This document shows positions 35,402 to 43,943 of a DNA stretch of 64,000 nucleotides, in pieces. The DNA is taken from NCBI RefSeq assembly GCF_009741265.1, contig NZ_WOWL01000001.1, forward strand, positions 3,720,001 through 3,784,000, written 5' to 3'. Each line of letters opens with the position of its first letter. Position 1 is the first letter of the stretch. The notes beneath the pieces were generated by a model. It saw nothing but the letters and a program-made list of their open reading frames with translations. It was not told the DNA's origin and searched no databases. A program made the translations under genes and the position numbers. This DNA is from Pseudarthrobacter sp. GA104. GTDB lineage: Bacteria; Actinomycetota; Actinomycetes; Actinomycetales; Micrococcaceae.

Positions 35402-36133
35402 CTAGTTGGTGGACGGCTCGGTTTTCTTTCGCGTCAGTGCGAACAGCAAAGCCATTCCTGAGCGTCCGAGATAAATGGCGGCTTTGATGGGGTCATGGCT
35501 TGGCGTTCCGCCCTGGCGGGCGCGCATTGAAACCCCAACCTGTTTAACCGTGCAGCCGGAACGGATCGCGACAACAAGGGAGTCGATGGTGTCGCCGAGG
35601 TATTCCGCAGGATAGTGATCCACGTACTGGCGGATGGCTTTTGTATTTGCGGCCCGGAACCCTGAGGTGACGTCGGTCAAAGTGGTGCCGGCAACACGGG
35701 AAACCGTCCACGCCAGTACTTTCATGGCCCATTTCCTGGGTCCACGCACCGTGTAATTGCCCTTGTCGGCGAACCTGGCGCCGATGGCAATGTCGGCATC
35801 CTGAAGGCCGTCCAGCACCGTTTTGATATCCCGCGGATCGTGCTGGCCGTCAGCATCGACTTGGATCACTTGGCTGTAGCCATGGTTCTTCGCATATTTG
35901 AATCCGGTACGCATTGCGCCGCCGACTCCCATATTGAAAGGAAGCTGGAGGACCATGGCGCCGGCATCACGTGCCACCTGGGCAGTGTTATCGCGGGATC
36001 CGTCGTCGACGACCAATACATCGCACAGAGGCCCAAACTCGTACACTTCCCGAATGGTGTTGCCAATGGATTCGGACTCATTCCAGGCAGGCATGATGAC
36101 CAGTGTTTCGGGCCTGCGGTTGCTTAGTGTCAC
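35402..36133 (-). CDS. GT2 polyprenyl-phosphate glycosyltransferase (DPM1-like)
   Basis: The 243-residue enzyme has the DPM1/Ppm layout: VIMPAWNESESIGNTI, VLVVDDGSRDNT, the catalytic QVDADGQHDP stretch and DVTSGFRA. It should transfer a sugar from a nucleotide donor to a polyprenyl phosphate on the cytoplasmic membrane face. There are no transmembrane helices of its own beyond a weakly hydrophobic C-terminus; the neighbouring DUF2304 protein may anchor it. Its start overlaps the stop of rmlCD by four bases, making rmlB-rmlCD-GT2-DUF2304 one operon. The sugar could be mannose, glucose or rhamnose; the rml linkage hints but does not prove rhamnose. Confidence 0.88.
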   Translation of the reverse strand: MTLSNRRPETLVIMPAWNESESIGNTIREVYEFGPLCDVLVVDDGSRDNTAQVARDAGAMVLQLPFNMGVGGAMRTGFKYAKNHGYSQVIQVDADGQHDPRDIKTVLDGLQDADIAIGARFADKGNYTVRGPRKWAMKVLAWTVSRVAGTTLTDVTSGFRAANTKAIRQYVDHYPAEYLGDTIDSLVVAIRSGCTVKQVGVSMRARQGGTPSHDPIKAAIYLGRSGMALLFALTRKKTEPSTN

Positions 36134-37554
36134 GGGTTGATCAACTCATTCTTCAAGTATTCGGCCAACCGGTTGCTGGAGGAGGCCGGCTCAAAGCCCG
36201 TCGCTTTGATCTTCGTCAAGTCCAACGTGCTTGCGAGGGGGCGGGGCGCGGCGGTTTTACCGCTGAAGTATTCTTCGGTGGTAACTCCGCTCACCGCTTC
36301 CCTTGGGCTGCCCGACAGCTCGTAGACGTCGGCGGCAATGTCGGCCCATGACTGCGGCTCACCCTCATTGCTGAGGTTATAGACGCCATATTCAGCTTCG
36401 TGCTCCAACAGGTGCTTGATGCCGGCGGCGATGTCCTGGGTAAAGCTCAGCCGGCCGATCTGGTCGTTGACCACTGATGGTGCTACGCCGCGTTCCGCCA
36501 GGGAAGCCATGGTCCGGACAAAGTTGTTGCCGGCTCCGATGACCCAGCTCGTCCGCACAATGTAGTGGCGGGGAACAACGCTCACGATGGCGTCGCCGGC
36601 GGCCTTGGTCTGGCCGTAGACGCCGAGTGGGGCGAAGGGCTCGTTCTCATCGTGCACGCGGCGGGAGCCGTCAAAAACGTAGTCCGACGAGACGTGCACC
36701 AGTGTGAGGTTGTGCTCGACGGCGGTCCTGGCCAATTGCGCGACGGCCGTGACATTTACGTTCCAGGCGGCCGCACGTCCTTCAGCAGTTTCCGCAGCAT
36801 CGACCGCCGTGTAGGCGGACGCGTTGATGATCGCCGTGTAGTTCTTCCAGTTGCGGCTGCTGAAGGATTCCGCGGTGGTGAGGTCGAACTCGGCCCTGGA
36901 CGCGAACTCGACGGATGGGTCGCCGTCGTACAGCTTCCGCAGCGCCTTGCCCAACTGCCCGTCTGCACCGATTACGAGGATCTTCCTGGCTGGCATCGGG
37001 GTGACGTCAGCCATCACTGGATGCGCCCTGTCCTTGTCGGAAAGCTCCGCCTGTTCCAGCGGAATCGGCCAGCCGATGGCAGCTGTTTCATCCGCGAGGT
37101 TCAGGAAGGTGTACTGCCCCTGCGCGTCAGCGGACCAGTGGTCGTTTACGAGGTAGGAGTATGCAGTGTTGTCCTCAAGGGTTTGGAAGGCATTGCCTAC
37201 GCCGCGGGGAATGAAAATGGCCTGGCTCGGGTCGATTTCCGCCGTGAAGACTGCACCAAAAGTGGGGCCTTCGCGGAGGTCAACCCAGGCACCGAAGATC
37301 CGGCCCGTTGCGACCGAGATGAACTTGTCCCATGGTTCTGCGTGGATGCCGCGGGTGGTCCCGGCCTTTTCGTTGAAGGAGATGTTGTTTTGGACCGGCC
37401 GGAAATCCGGCAGTCCGATTTCCAGCATCTTCTCCCGCTGCCAGTTTTCCTTGAACCAACCTCTGTTGTCACCGTGGACCGGGAGGTCATAGAGCACGAC
37501 GCCGGGAATGGGCGTTTCGTGTGCAGCGAGCTTTTTGGAAAATTCGATCGGCAT
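36130..37554 (-). CDS. Fused dTDP-4-dehydrorhamnose 3,5-epimerase/reductase (RmlC-RmlD)
   Basis: The 474-residue protein joins two consecutive steps of dTDP-L-rhamnose synthesis. Residues about 1-185 are RmlC-like (cupin epimerase, with RGIHAEPWDK carrying the catalytic His near 71 and FIPRGVGNAFQ). Residues about 190-474 are RmlD-like (NADPH reductase, GADGQLG near 197-203, VSSDYVFDG, and YGQTKAAGD with the YxxxK pair). The ATG at 37554 lies 4 bases after the rmlB stop. A 67-codon upstream extension is rejected because it overlaps rmlB and has no family match. Such fusions are known in some actinobacteria. It overlaps the next GT2 by four bases. Confidence 0.93.
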   Translation of the reverse strand: MPIEFSKKLAAHETPIPGVVLYDLPVHGDNRGWFKENWQREKMLEIGLPDFRPVQNNISFNEKAGTTRGIHAEPWDKFISVATGRIFGAWVDLREGPTFGAVFTAEIDPSQAIFIPRGVGNAFQTLEDNTAYSYLVNDHWSADAQGQYTFLNLADETAAIGWPIPLEQAELSDKDRAHPVMADVTPMPARKILVIGADGQLGKALRKLYDGDPSVEFASRAEFDLTTAESFSSRNWKNYTAIINASAYTAVDAAETAEGRAAAWNVNVTAVAQLARTAVEHNLTLVHVSSDYVFDGSRRVHDENEPFAPLGVYGQTKAAGDAIVSVVPRHYIVRTSWVIGAGNNFVRTMASLAERGVAPSVVNDQIGRLSFTQDIAAGIKHLLEHEAEYGVYNLSNEGEPQSWADIAADVYELSGSPREAVSGVTTEEYFSGKTAAPRPLASTLDLTKIKATGFEPASSSNRLAEYLKNELINP

Positions 37555-37558
37555 TCGT

Positions 37559-38557
37559 TTACTGGCCCTGTTCCTTGTACTTCGCTTCGGTCTGGGCCTT
37601 CTGGGGGCGCCACCAGTCCTCGTTGTCCCGGTACCAGGCGATGGTGGCTTCGATGCCTTCGTCGAAGTTGGAGAACTCCGGTTCCCAGCCCAGCTCCTCG
37701 CGGAGCTTGGTGGAGTCGATGGCGTAGCGCAGGTCATGGCCTGGGCGGTCCACAACGTGGTCGTAGGCGTCCGCCGCCTGGCCCATGTGCTTGAGAATCA
37801 GTTCGACGACGTCCTTGTTGTTCTTCTCCCCGTCCGCGCCGATCAGGTAGGTCTCGCCGATCCTGCCCTTGGCGATAATGGCCAGGACCGCGGAGGAATG
37901 GTCGTTGGCGTGGATCCAGTCACGGACGTTTTCGCCCTTGCCGTAAAGCTTGGGGCGGATCCCGTCGATGACGTTCGTGATCTGGCGGGGAATGAACTTC
38001 TCCACGTGCTGGTACGGCCCGTAGTTGTTGGAGCAGTTGCTGATGGTTGCCTGGAGCCCGAAGGACCGGACCCATGCACGGACCAGCAGGTCTGAGCCTG
38101 CCTTGGTGGATGAGTACGGGCTGGAGGGATTGTAGGGTGTCTGTTCGGTAAACCGCTCCGGGTCATCGAGTTCCAGGTCACCGTACACCTCATCCGTGGA
38201 GATGTGGTGGAACCGCTTGTTGTGCTGCCTGGCAGCTTCAATGAGCGTGTAGGTGCCGATGATGTTGGTGTCCAGGAAGGGGCGGGGATCGTGCAGGGAG
38301 TTGTCGTTGTGTGACTCGGCAGCATAGTGGACCACGACGTCGGTGTCCGCGACAAGGCGGTTCACCAGGGCCGCGTCGCCGATGTCACCGTGGACAAACT
38401 CAAAACGATCCTCGGGGAGGCCCCGCAGCGATGCCAGGTTGCCGGCGTAGGTCAGCTTGTCCAGAACAGTGACGTGGGAGTCCGTATTCTCCAGAACGTA
38501 GTGGACAAAGTTTGAGCCAATGAAGCCGGCGCCGCCGGTAACAAGAAGTCGCTGCAT
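37559..38557 (-). CDS. rmlB: dTDP-glucose 4,6-dehydratase
   Basis: This enzyme converts dTDP-glucose to dTDP-4-dehydro-6-deoxyglucose using bound NAD, the second step of dTDP-rhamnose synthesis. The 332 residues begin MQRLLVTGGAGFIGSN, the Rossmann Gly motif. Further on are HYAAESHND, HISTDEVYGDLE with the family Thr-Asp-Glu catalytic set, and YSSTKAGSD with the YxxxK pair. The ATG at 38557 is preferred to a start 19 codons upstream, which would run into the rmlA promoter. It is divergent from rmlA across 55 bases and heads the operon rmlB-rmlCD-GT2-DUF2304. Confidence 0.96.
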   Translation of the reverse strand: MQRLLVTGGAGFIGSNFVHYVLENTDSHVTVLDKLTYAGNLASLRGLPEDRFEFVHGDIGDAALVNRLVADTDVVVHYAAESHNDNSLHDPRPFLDTNIIGTYTLIEAARQHNKRFHHISTDEVYGDLELDDPERFTEQTPYNPSSPYSSTKAGSDLLVRAWVRSFGLQATISNCSNNYGPYQHVEKFIPRQITNVIDGIRPKLYGKGENVRDWIHANDHSSAVLAIIAKGRIGETYLIGADGEKNNKDVVELILKHMGQAADAYDHVVDRPGHDLRYAIDSTKLREELGWEPEFSNFDEGIEATIAWYRDNEDWWRPQKAQTEAKYKEQGQ

Positions 38558-38612
38558 AATTCCCAAGGGTACCGGATTTGCCGCCGCACTTAGCGAAGGG
38601 AAAGATGGGAGC

Positions 38613-39482
38613 ATGCGCGGAATAATACTTGCCGGCGGTACCGGCTCAAGGCTTCACCCCATAACCCTGGGAGTCAGCAAGCAGTTGGTCCCGGTCTACG
38701 ACAAGCCCATGATCTACTACCCGCTCTCCACCCTCATTCTTGCCGGGATACGGGACATCCTGATTATCACCACTCCGCATGACGCAGAGCAATTCGAACG
38801 CCTGCTGGGGGACGGGGCCCGTTTCGGAGTGTCCATCACTTACAAGCAGCAGCCTTCGCCGGACGGCCTTGCCCAGGCATTCGTGCTCGGTGCAGAGCAC
38901 ATCGGTGATGACAGCGTGGCCCTGGTCCTCGGCGACAACATCTTCTATGGCCACGGAATGGGCACACAGTTGCGTCGTTTCGAGAACATCGATGGCGGGG
39001 CGGTGTTTGGCTACTGGGTGGCGGACCCCAAGGCCTACGGCGTGGTGGAGTTCGACTCCGAGGGCAAGGCCATCTCGCTGGAGGAAAAGCCGGCAAAACC
39101 CAAGAGCCATTACGCCGTCCCCGGACTTTATTTCTATGACAATGACGTTGTGGAGATCGCGAGGAACCTCAAGCCCTCGGCCAGGGGTGAACTGGAGATC
39201 ACCGACGTCAACCGTACGTACCTGGAGAGGGGAAAGCTGCAGGTTGAGATCCTGCCGCGGGGGACGGCTTGGCTGGACACAGGCACTTTCAACGATCTTA
39301 ACGATGCCTCGAACTTCGTCCGGACAACCGAAAATCGCCAAGGACTGAAGATCGGTGCACCGGAGGAAATCGCCTGGCGGCTGGGCTTCCTTACCGATGA
39401 CGAACTGCGGGAGCGGGCCGAGCCTCTGGTAAAGAGCGGCTACGGATCTTATCTAATCGATCTGCTGGAGCACGGCCACTAG
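38613..39482 (+). CDS. rmlA: Glucose-1-phosphate thymidylyltransferase
   Basis: This enzyme makes dTDP-glucose from dTTP and glucose-1-phosphate, the first step of dTDP-rhamnose synthesis. The 289 residues begin MRGIILAGGTGSRLHPIT, the nucleotide-binding signature. LGDNIFYG supplies a metal Asp, followed by EEKPAKPKSHYAVPGLYFYD and a C-terminal WLDTGTFNDL. The ATG at 38613 has GATGGGA a few bases upstream; a longer start at 38520 lies within the divergent rmlB gene and is rejected. A perfect 21-bp stem terminator follows. With rmlB and rmlCD it completes the pathway in this window. Confidence 0.97.
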   Translation: MRGIILAGGTGSRLHPITLGVSKQLVPVYDKPMIYYPLSTLILAGIRDILIITTPHDAEQFERLLGDGARFGVSITYKQQPSPDGLAQAFVLGAEHIGDDSVALVLGDNIFYGHGMGTQLRRFENIDGGAVFGYWVADPKAYGVVEFDSEGKAISLEEKPAKPKSHYAVPGLYFYDNDVVEIARNLKPSARGELEITDVNRTYLERGKLQVEILPRGTAWLDTGTFNDLNDASNFVRTTENRQGLKIGAPEEIAWRLGFLTDDELRERAEPLVKSGYGSYLIDLLEHGH

Positions 39483-39492
39483 AACATAGTCC

Positions 39493-39538
39493 ATAACGAA
39501 GAGCGGGACCCGGAGATCCGGGTCCCGCTCTTCGTTAT
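39493..39538. terminator. Bidirectional 21-bp stem terminator
   Basis: A perfect 21-bp stem (39493-39513 with 39518-39538) closes on a 4-base AGAT loop. It lies between the converging rmlA and lysozyme genes, 11 bases after rmlA and 7 bases beyond the lysozyme stop. It lacks a long U-run on either side, but the stem is exceptionally stable. Confidence 0.85.
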
Positions 39539-39545
39539 CGCCTGG

Positions 39546-42431
39546 CTAGTTCAGCCGGATTGTCGCTCCACCGGAGGCGGTCCAGCTGATGCTTCCTCCC
39601 TGGAACGTCTGGCTGCAGGATGTCCTGTCGACTGTGCACGTCTGGCTGCTGGTGGGGTAGGCGAGTGTTCCGTTTTCGAAGCCCTGGCTGGCCCAGCTCT
39701 GCTGGATCGGGCCCGGCACCATAAGGTGGGCGCCGCTTCCCGAGGACCACATCACCGTGCCCTTCTCGAAGTTCTGGAAGCAGCCGCCGTTCCTCAGGCC
39801 GCAGATTGTGGCACTTGTGGGGTAGCCCAATGACCCTGACTCGTAGCCTGTTGCCGCCCACCGCTCCCTGATCGGCGTTGAAGTCATCGCATGTGCCCCG
39901 GTTGTGGGCGAGTACATGACCGTTCCCCTGGCGAAGTTCTGGAAGCAGCCGCTGTTCTTGAGCCCGCAAACCAGTGCACTGACAGGGTAACCAAGCTTCC
40001 CGCCTTCAAATCCGGAGCCCACCCAAGCATCCCGGACGGGGCCGAACATCACGGCGTTCGCTCCGGTTGCAGGAGACCACATGACGGTCCCGGTGGAGTA
40101 GTTCTGGAAGCAGCCGCCGTCAACGAGGCCGCAGATGACGTCGGAGGCAGGGTAGCCCAGTACCCCGTTCTCGAAGCCGGTTTTCTGCCACAGATCCCGG
40201 ATCGGTCCCCAAATGCTGGGCTGGGCCCCTGTAAGCGGCGAGTACATAAGCGCGCCCTTGGTAAACATCTGGAAGCAGCCGCCGTCCTTGAGCCCGCAAT
40301 ACTGCGGAGATGCGGGGTAGCCGAGGGTTCCTGCGCCCCACCCCAGACGCTCCCAGCCTGCCGCCAGGGGACCGGCAGGAACCGTTTCCGGGGGCGTGCT
40401 GGCTGAGTAGCCCACAACGCCCTTTTCAAACGCCTGCCGGCACTCGATCTGCACTCCGCCGCAGCTCGCGGCGCCGGCCGGGTAGCCCAGCCGGCCGTTC
40501 TCAAAGCCGGACTTCTGCCAGTAATCCAGCAAGCGGCCGGTAAGGGTAAAGGCACCGCGGGCCGGGGAGAACATAAGTGTCCCGCCCTGGAACAGTTGAT
40601 AGCAGCCGCCTTCCCGCAGGCCACAGACTTCCCCTGCCACGGGGAACCCGATGGGTTCCCCGTTCGTCCTGGCCGCTTTCCAGGTCTCGCCCATTCCCAT
40701 GAAGACAGGCCAGGCGCCTGAGGTTGGCGTCCAGGCAATAACGCCACCGCTGAAGTCCTGGGTGCAGGCTGAGCTGCTGCAGGTGGCCTCCGATTTCGGG
40801 TAGCCGAGCAGGCCGTTCTCAAATCCCGCCCGGGACCAGGCATCGAGGAGCGGTCCTGTCTTCACCAGGCGGGCACCTGTGGCAGGGCTCCAGAGGACAG
40901 ATCCAGCCTGGAAGAGCTGGAAGCAGCCGCCGTTCTTGAGCCCACATGTCTGATCGCTTGTGGGGTAGCCCAGAGCGCCATTTTCGTACCCCTGGGCTGC
41001 CCAATAGTCTCGGATCGCTCCGAAAGGTACCTGCGATGCCGGCGACGCCGGCGACCACATGATTGATCCACCTTGATAGTTCTGGAAGCAGCCGCCGTTC
41101 TTGATCCCGCAAATGACAGCCGAGACCGGATATCCCATCTGGCCGTTCTCGAATCCAGTCCTTGCCCAGGAATCGCGGATTGGCCCGATCATGCTCGGCT
41201 GGGCACCTGACAAGGAGGACCACATAACGATTCCCGATTGGTAGCCTCTAAAACAGCCTCCATCCCTAAGCCCGCAGATCGTGTCAGAAGTCTGTGCTCC
41301 GAGCGACGGCATGGATGACCGGAGCGCATCAATGGCCCTGGTCGCGGCAGGAGGGATGCCGCTTGAGGCAAATGCCTTCAAGCCCGCGTAATCCCCGTTC
41401 CAGACATTGGAGTCGCCGGCGAAGGGGCCGGTGCTGCTGTACTGCCACATGCTGTAAGTACCCCAACTGGCGGTGGGTACCGGGCCGGCGTTGTTCGTGG
41501 GAGAGCTTGGGTACGCCGCAACCCACAGGGGATAGTCACCAAAACCGGCCGGATTTCCCAGGCACTGGTTCCACCAGCTTGTATTGGTGTAGATAACCGG
41601 GAGCCTGCCGGTCAGCGCCTGCATGGTGTTGCCAAAATCCCGAACCCAGGATTGCAGCTGGGCTGGGGCCATGTTGTAGCAGGTATTGCCGAAGTAGAAC
41701 CCGTTGATGGTGCGTCCCTCGTACGGGTTGAATTCGAAGTCCAGGACGGGCGGCATGGTGTACCCGTCGGCGGACCAGCCCCCGCCGTTTTGCACGAAGT
41801 AGCGCGCCTGGTCCGCTCCGGAAGACCAGTTGGGTATGGCGAAGTGATAGGCGCCCCGAATCATTCCAACGTTGCGGGACCCCTGGTACTGGGGGCCGTA
41901 GGAGGGGTTCGTGTAGTAATTGCCTTCAGTGGCCTTTACGTAAGCAAAACGAGCGCCCATATTCCACTGCTGCTGCCAGTCCACGCTCGGTTGGTGGCCG
42001 CTCACGTCCAGTCCCTGGATGCCAAAAGTGGGCATCCAGGTGCCTTCGGTGGACAGTGACTCCGTGCTCAGCCGCTTGAACGAGTCCGAGGGAGCCGAGG
42101 CCGTGACGCGGGCGGACCGCTGCCCCATCTCAGCTCCGCCGACGCCGACTGCTTCCGCCATGGACTGGGTAGCCTCTGCAGTGGGCGGGGCGGCCGGCGC
42201 TGCCGCCGGTGCTGTTTCTTCGGGAGAAGGGGGCGGCGTAGAGACCGACGGAGAAGGTGAAACAGTTTGCGACGGATCACTCGTCGGCGAGGAAGTTGTC
42301 GGCGTCGGGGCAGGCTCAACGGCGGAGGCAATACCCGCCAGGCCTGGGCCGGCCACCAGGGAAGCGGCCAGCAGAACGATCCCAAGGGACTTCCTGACGG
42401 GGCGACGGGACTGAGACAGGTTCCGTTTCAT
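39546..42431 (-). CDS. Secreted GH25 lysozyme with eleven LGFP-type repeats
   Basis: This 961-residue secreted muramidase would cleave peptidoglycan. Residues 1-39 are a signal peptide (basic start MKRNLSQSRR, cleavage likely after IASA), followed by a Pro/Ser/Thr linker. The GH25 domain spans about 135-350, with DVSGHQPSVDW, YVKATEG and VLDFEF giving the catalytic Asp/Glu set. From about 370 to the end run eleven repeats of 52-53 residues, each like GPIRDxWxxxGFENGxLGYPxS, then CGLxxGGCFQxFxxGxxxWSP. Most carry a Cys pair that could form a disulfide. LGFP repeats are thought to anchor proteins to the wall. The ATG 42431 has CCGGAG upstream; a longer frame to 42530 lacks a signal-peptide start. 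An inverted repeat (GGTTCC/GGAACC, 42490-42505) lies in the leader. Confidence 0.93.
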   Translation of the reverse strand: MKRNLSQSRRPVRKSLGIVLLAASLVAGPGLAGIASAVEPAPTPTTSSPTSDPSQTVSPSPSVSTPPPSPEETAPAAAPAAPPTAEATQSMAEAVGVGGAEMGQRSARVTASAPSDSFKRLSTESLSTEGTWMPTFGIQGLDVSGHQPSVDWQQQWNMGARFAYVKATEGNYYTNPSYGPQYQGSRNVGMIRGAYHFAIPNWSSGADQARYFVQNGGGWSADGYTMPPVLDFEFNPYEGRTINGFYFGNTCYNMAPAQLQSWVRDFGNTMQALTGRLPVIYTNTSWWNQCLGNPAGFGDYPLWVAAYPSSPTNNAGPVPTASWGTYSMWQYSSTGPFAGDSNVWNGDYAGLKAFASSGIPPAATRAIDALRSSMPSLGAQTSDTICGLRDGGCFRGYQSGIVMWSSLSGAQPSMIGPIRDSWARTGFENGQMGYPVSAVICGIKNGGCFQNYQGGSIMWSPASPASQVPFGAIRDYWAAQGYENGALGYPTSDQTCGLKNGGCFQLFQAGSVLWSPATGARLVKTGPLLDAWSRAGFENGLLGYPKSEATCSSSACTQDFSGGVIAWTPTSGAWPVFMGMGETWKAARTNGEPIGFPVAGEVCGLREGGCYQLFQGGTLMFSPARGAFTLTGRLLDYWQKSGFENGRLGYPAGAASCGGVQIECRQAFEKGVVGYSASTPPETVPAGPLAAGWERLGWGAGTLGYPASPQYCGLKDGGCFQMFTKGALMYSPLTGAQPSIWGPIRDLWQKTGFENGVLGYPASDVICGLVDGGCFQNYSTGTVMWSPATGANAVMFGPVRDAWVGSGFEGGKLGYPVSALVCGLKNSGCFQNFARGTVMYSPTTGAHAMTSTPIRERWAATGYESGSLGYPTSATICGLRNGGCFQNFEKGTVMWSSGSGAHLMVPGPIQQSWASQGFENGTLAYPTSSQTCTVDRTSCSQTFQGGSISWTASGGATIRLN

Positions 42432-42638
42432 ATTGGCTCCGGAGACAATGAGGCGCTCCCACGAGCCCTCATCTGGGTTGCTGTTCCGGCTGGTTCCCCC
42501 AGGAACCGGACGGACAGGGGTTTTTGACACTTAACGCGCTCACCATAGCACCGTGTTGCTGGTGGAAACAGTGGTGCTGATGGTGCATGTGTTGATCCTG
42601 TGGCTATCTTGCGCTTATCCACAGACAATCCTTATGAC

Positions 42639-42667
42639 TTGGCAGCATGTTGTATGGTCCCTAGTCT
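42639..42667 (+). promoter_or_regulatory. Predicted sigma-70-type promoter of the Tad/Flp operon
   Basis: TTGGCA (42639-42644) and TAGTCT (42662-42667) are separated by 17 bases. The element lies 53 bases before the ATG at 42720 and after an alternative upstream GTG, so it supports 42720 as the operon's first start. Confidence 0.5.
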
Positions 42668-42719
42668 TTATCCCAGTTGCACTGCCTCCGCCGGGGGCGG
42701 CAGTTGTATTGGGGAACGT

Positions 42720-43943
42720 ATGGACGCGCTTGGAATTGTCGAGGACGAGGTCCGTGAGCTGATCCGTCGTCGAGGGCTGGATCCGCTGCACCAGGCTGGT
42801 GAGGTGCGCCGGCTTGTTGAGGCAGCGGTTACGGACTACGACGAGCGAGCGCTCATGGGACCTCTTCCTCCCATAGGTCCACTCGATGCAGCGCGACGGT
42901 TCCTCTTCGATGCTGTTGCCGGCTTCGGCGTGCTGCAGCCCCTGCTGGACGATCCCTCAATTGAGGAGATCTGGCTCAATGCGCCCAATGAAATTTTTGT
43001 GGCCCGCAACGGCGAATCGGAACTTACCTCCCTGAGCCTCACCGAGCAGCAGGTCCGGGACCTGGTGGAGAGGATGCTCAAGAGCTCAGGGCGCCGCCTG
43101 GACATGTCGTCTCCCTTTGTGGACGCAGCACTTCCCGATGGCTCCAGGCTGCACGTCGTCATTCCCGATGTGACCCGCAAGCACTGGGCAGTGAACATCA
43201 GGAAGTTCGTGGTGAAGGCCAGCCGCCTTGAACATCTCGTCGAGCTCGGCACGCTCACGCCGCAGTCAGCCCGTTTCCTGGGTGCAGCCGTATCAAGCGG
43301 CCTCAACATCCTAGTTTCCGGTGCAACCCAGGCCGGCAAGACCACGATGCTGAACTGCCTGGCAGCGAGCATCGGCAGCCGGGAACGTGTGATCACCGTT
43401 GAGGAGATCTTCGAACTGCAGTTTCCCCTGCGCGACGTCGTCGGTCTCCAATGCCGGCAGCCGAACCTGGAGGGTGAAGGCGAGATCCCGCTTCGCCGGT
43501 TGGTCAAGGAAGCCCTTCGCATGCGGCCCGACCGGCTGGTGGTGGGCGAGGTCCGTGAGGCGGAGAGCCTGGACATGCTGATCGCCTTAAACAGTGGCCT
43601 TCCAGGCATGTGCACCGTCCATGCAAATTCAGCACACGACGCCGTCACGAAGATCTGCACCCTGCCCCTGCTCGCGGGAGAAAACATCTCAAGCGCCTTT
43701 GTTGTCCCCACCGTCGCATCCTGCATCGACCTGGTGGTGCACTGCAGCCGGCACGCCAACGGACGCAGGGAGGTCACCGAGATCCTGTCCTTGGGCCGCC
43801 GCGTCGAAAACGGCATCATCGAGTCCTCCCCGGTGTTCACCATGATGGATGGCACCCTGCAGGCCAGGGCCAACTCGATGCCTGCCGCTGAAAAGTTCAA
43901 CCGGGCAGGCTACGACGTCGCGGCGTTGCTGGATCCGCGATGA
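42720..43943 (+). CDS. cpaF: Tad/Flp pilus assembly ATPase CpaF/TadA
   Basis: This secretion-type ATPase powers assembly of a Flp-type pilus from the cytoplasmic face. The 407-residue protein has a helical N-terminal domain and a RecA-like ATPase core: Walker A GATQAGKT near 201-208, an Asp-box region and VVGEVREAES as Walker B. A His-box-like region, GMCTVHANSAHDA, follows. The ATG at 42720 has GGGGA at about 42711-42715 and lies downstream of a predicted promoter. It overlaps tadB by four bases (ATGA), as do later genes, giving a tight operon of seven genes. CpaE/TadZ and CpaB homologues are absent here but present at 5.6-7.5 kb. Confidence 0.93.
   Translation: MDALGIVEDEVRELIRRRGLDPLHQAGEVRRLVEAAVTDYDERALMGPLPPIGPLDAARRFLFDAVAGFGVLQPLLDDPSIEEIWLNAPNEIFVARNGESELTSLSLTEQQVRDLVERMLKSSGRRLDMSSPFVDAALPDGSRLHVVIPDVTRKHWAVNIRKFVVKASRLEHLVELGTLTPQSARFLGAAVSSGLNILVSGATQAGKTTMLNCLAASIGSRERVITVEEIFELQFPLRDVVGLQCRQPNLEGEGEIPLRRLVKEALRMRPDRLVVGEVREAESLDMLIALNSGLPGMCTVHANSAHDAVTKICTLPLLAGENISSAFVVPTVASCIDLVVHCSRHANGRREVTEILSLGRRVENGIIESSPVFTMMDGTLQARANSMPAAEKFNRAGYDVAALLDPR

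Noticed and set aside
39546..41300. Regular repeated DNA words resembling a CRISPR or satellite array
   Set aside because: They keep one reading frame with codon-level variation and encode LGFP-type protein repeats; there are no unique spacers of constant length.
42432..42600. Possible cyclic-di-AMP riboswitch before the lysozyme gene
   Set aside because: A hairpin (GGTTCC/GGAACC) is present, but I could not find the ordered conserved blocks of the ydaO class; the leader is also short.
42600..42719. Upstream GTG start for cpaF
   Set aside because: The extra 40 residues are not family-like, and a predicted promoter (42639-42667) lies inside that stretch.
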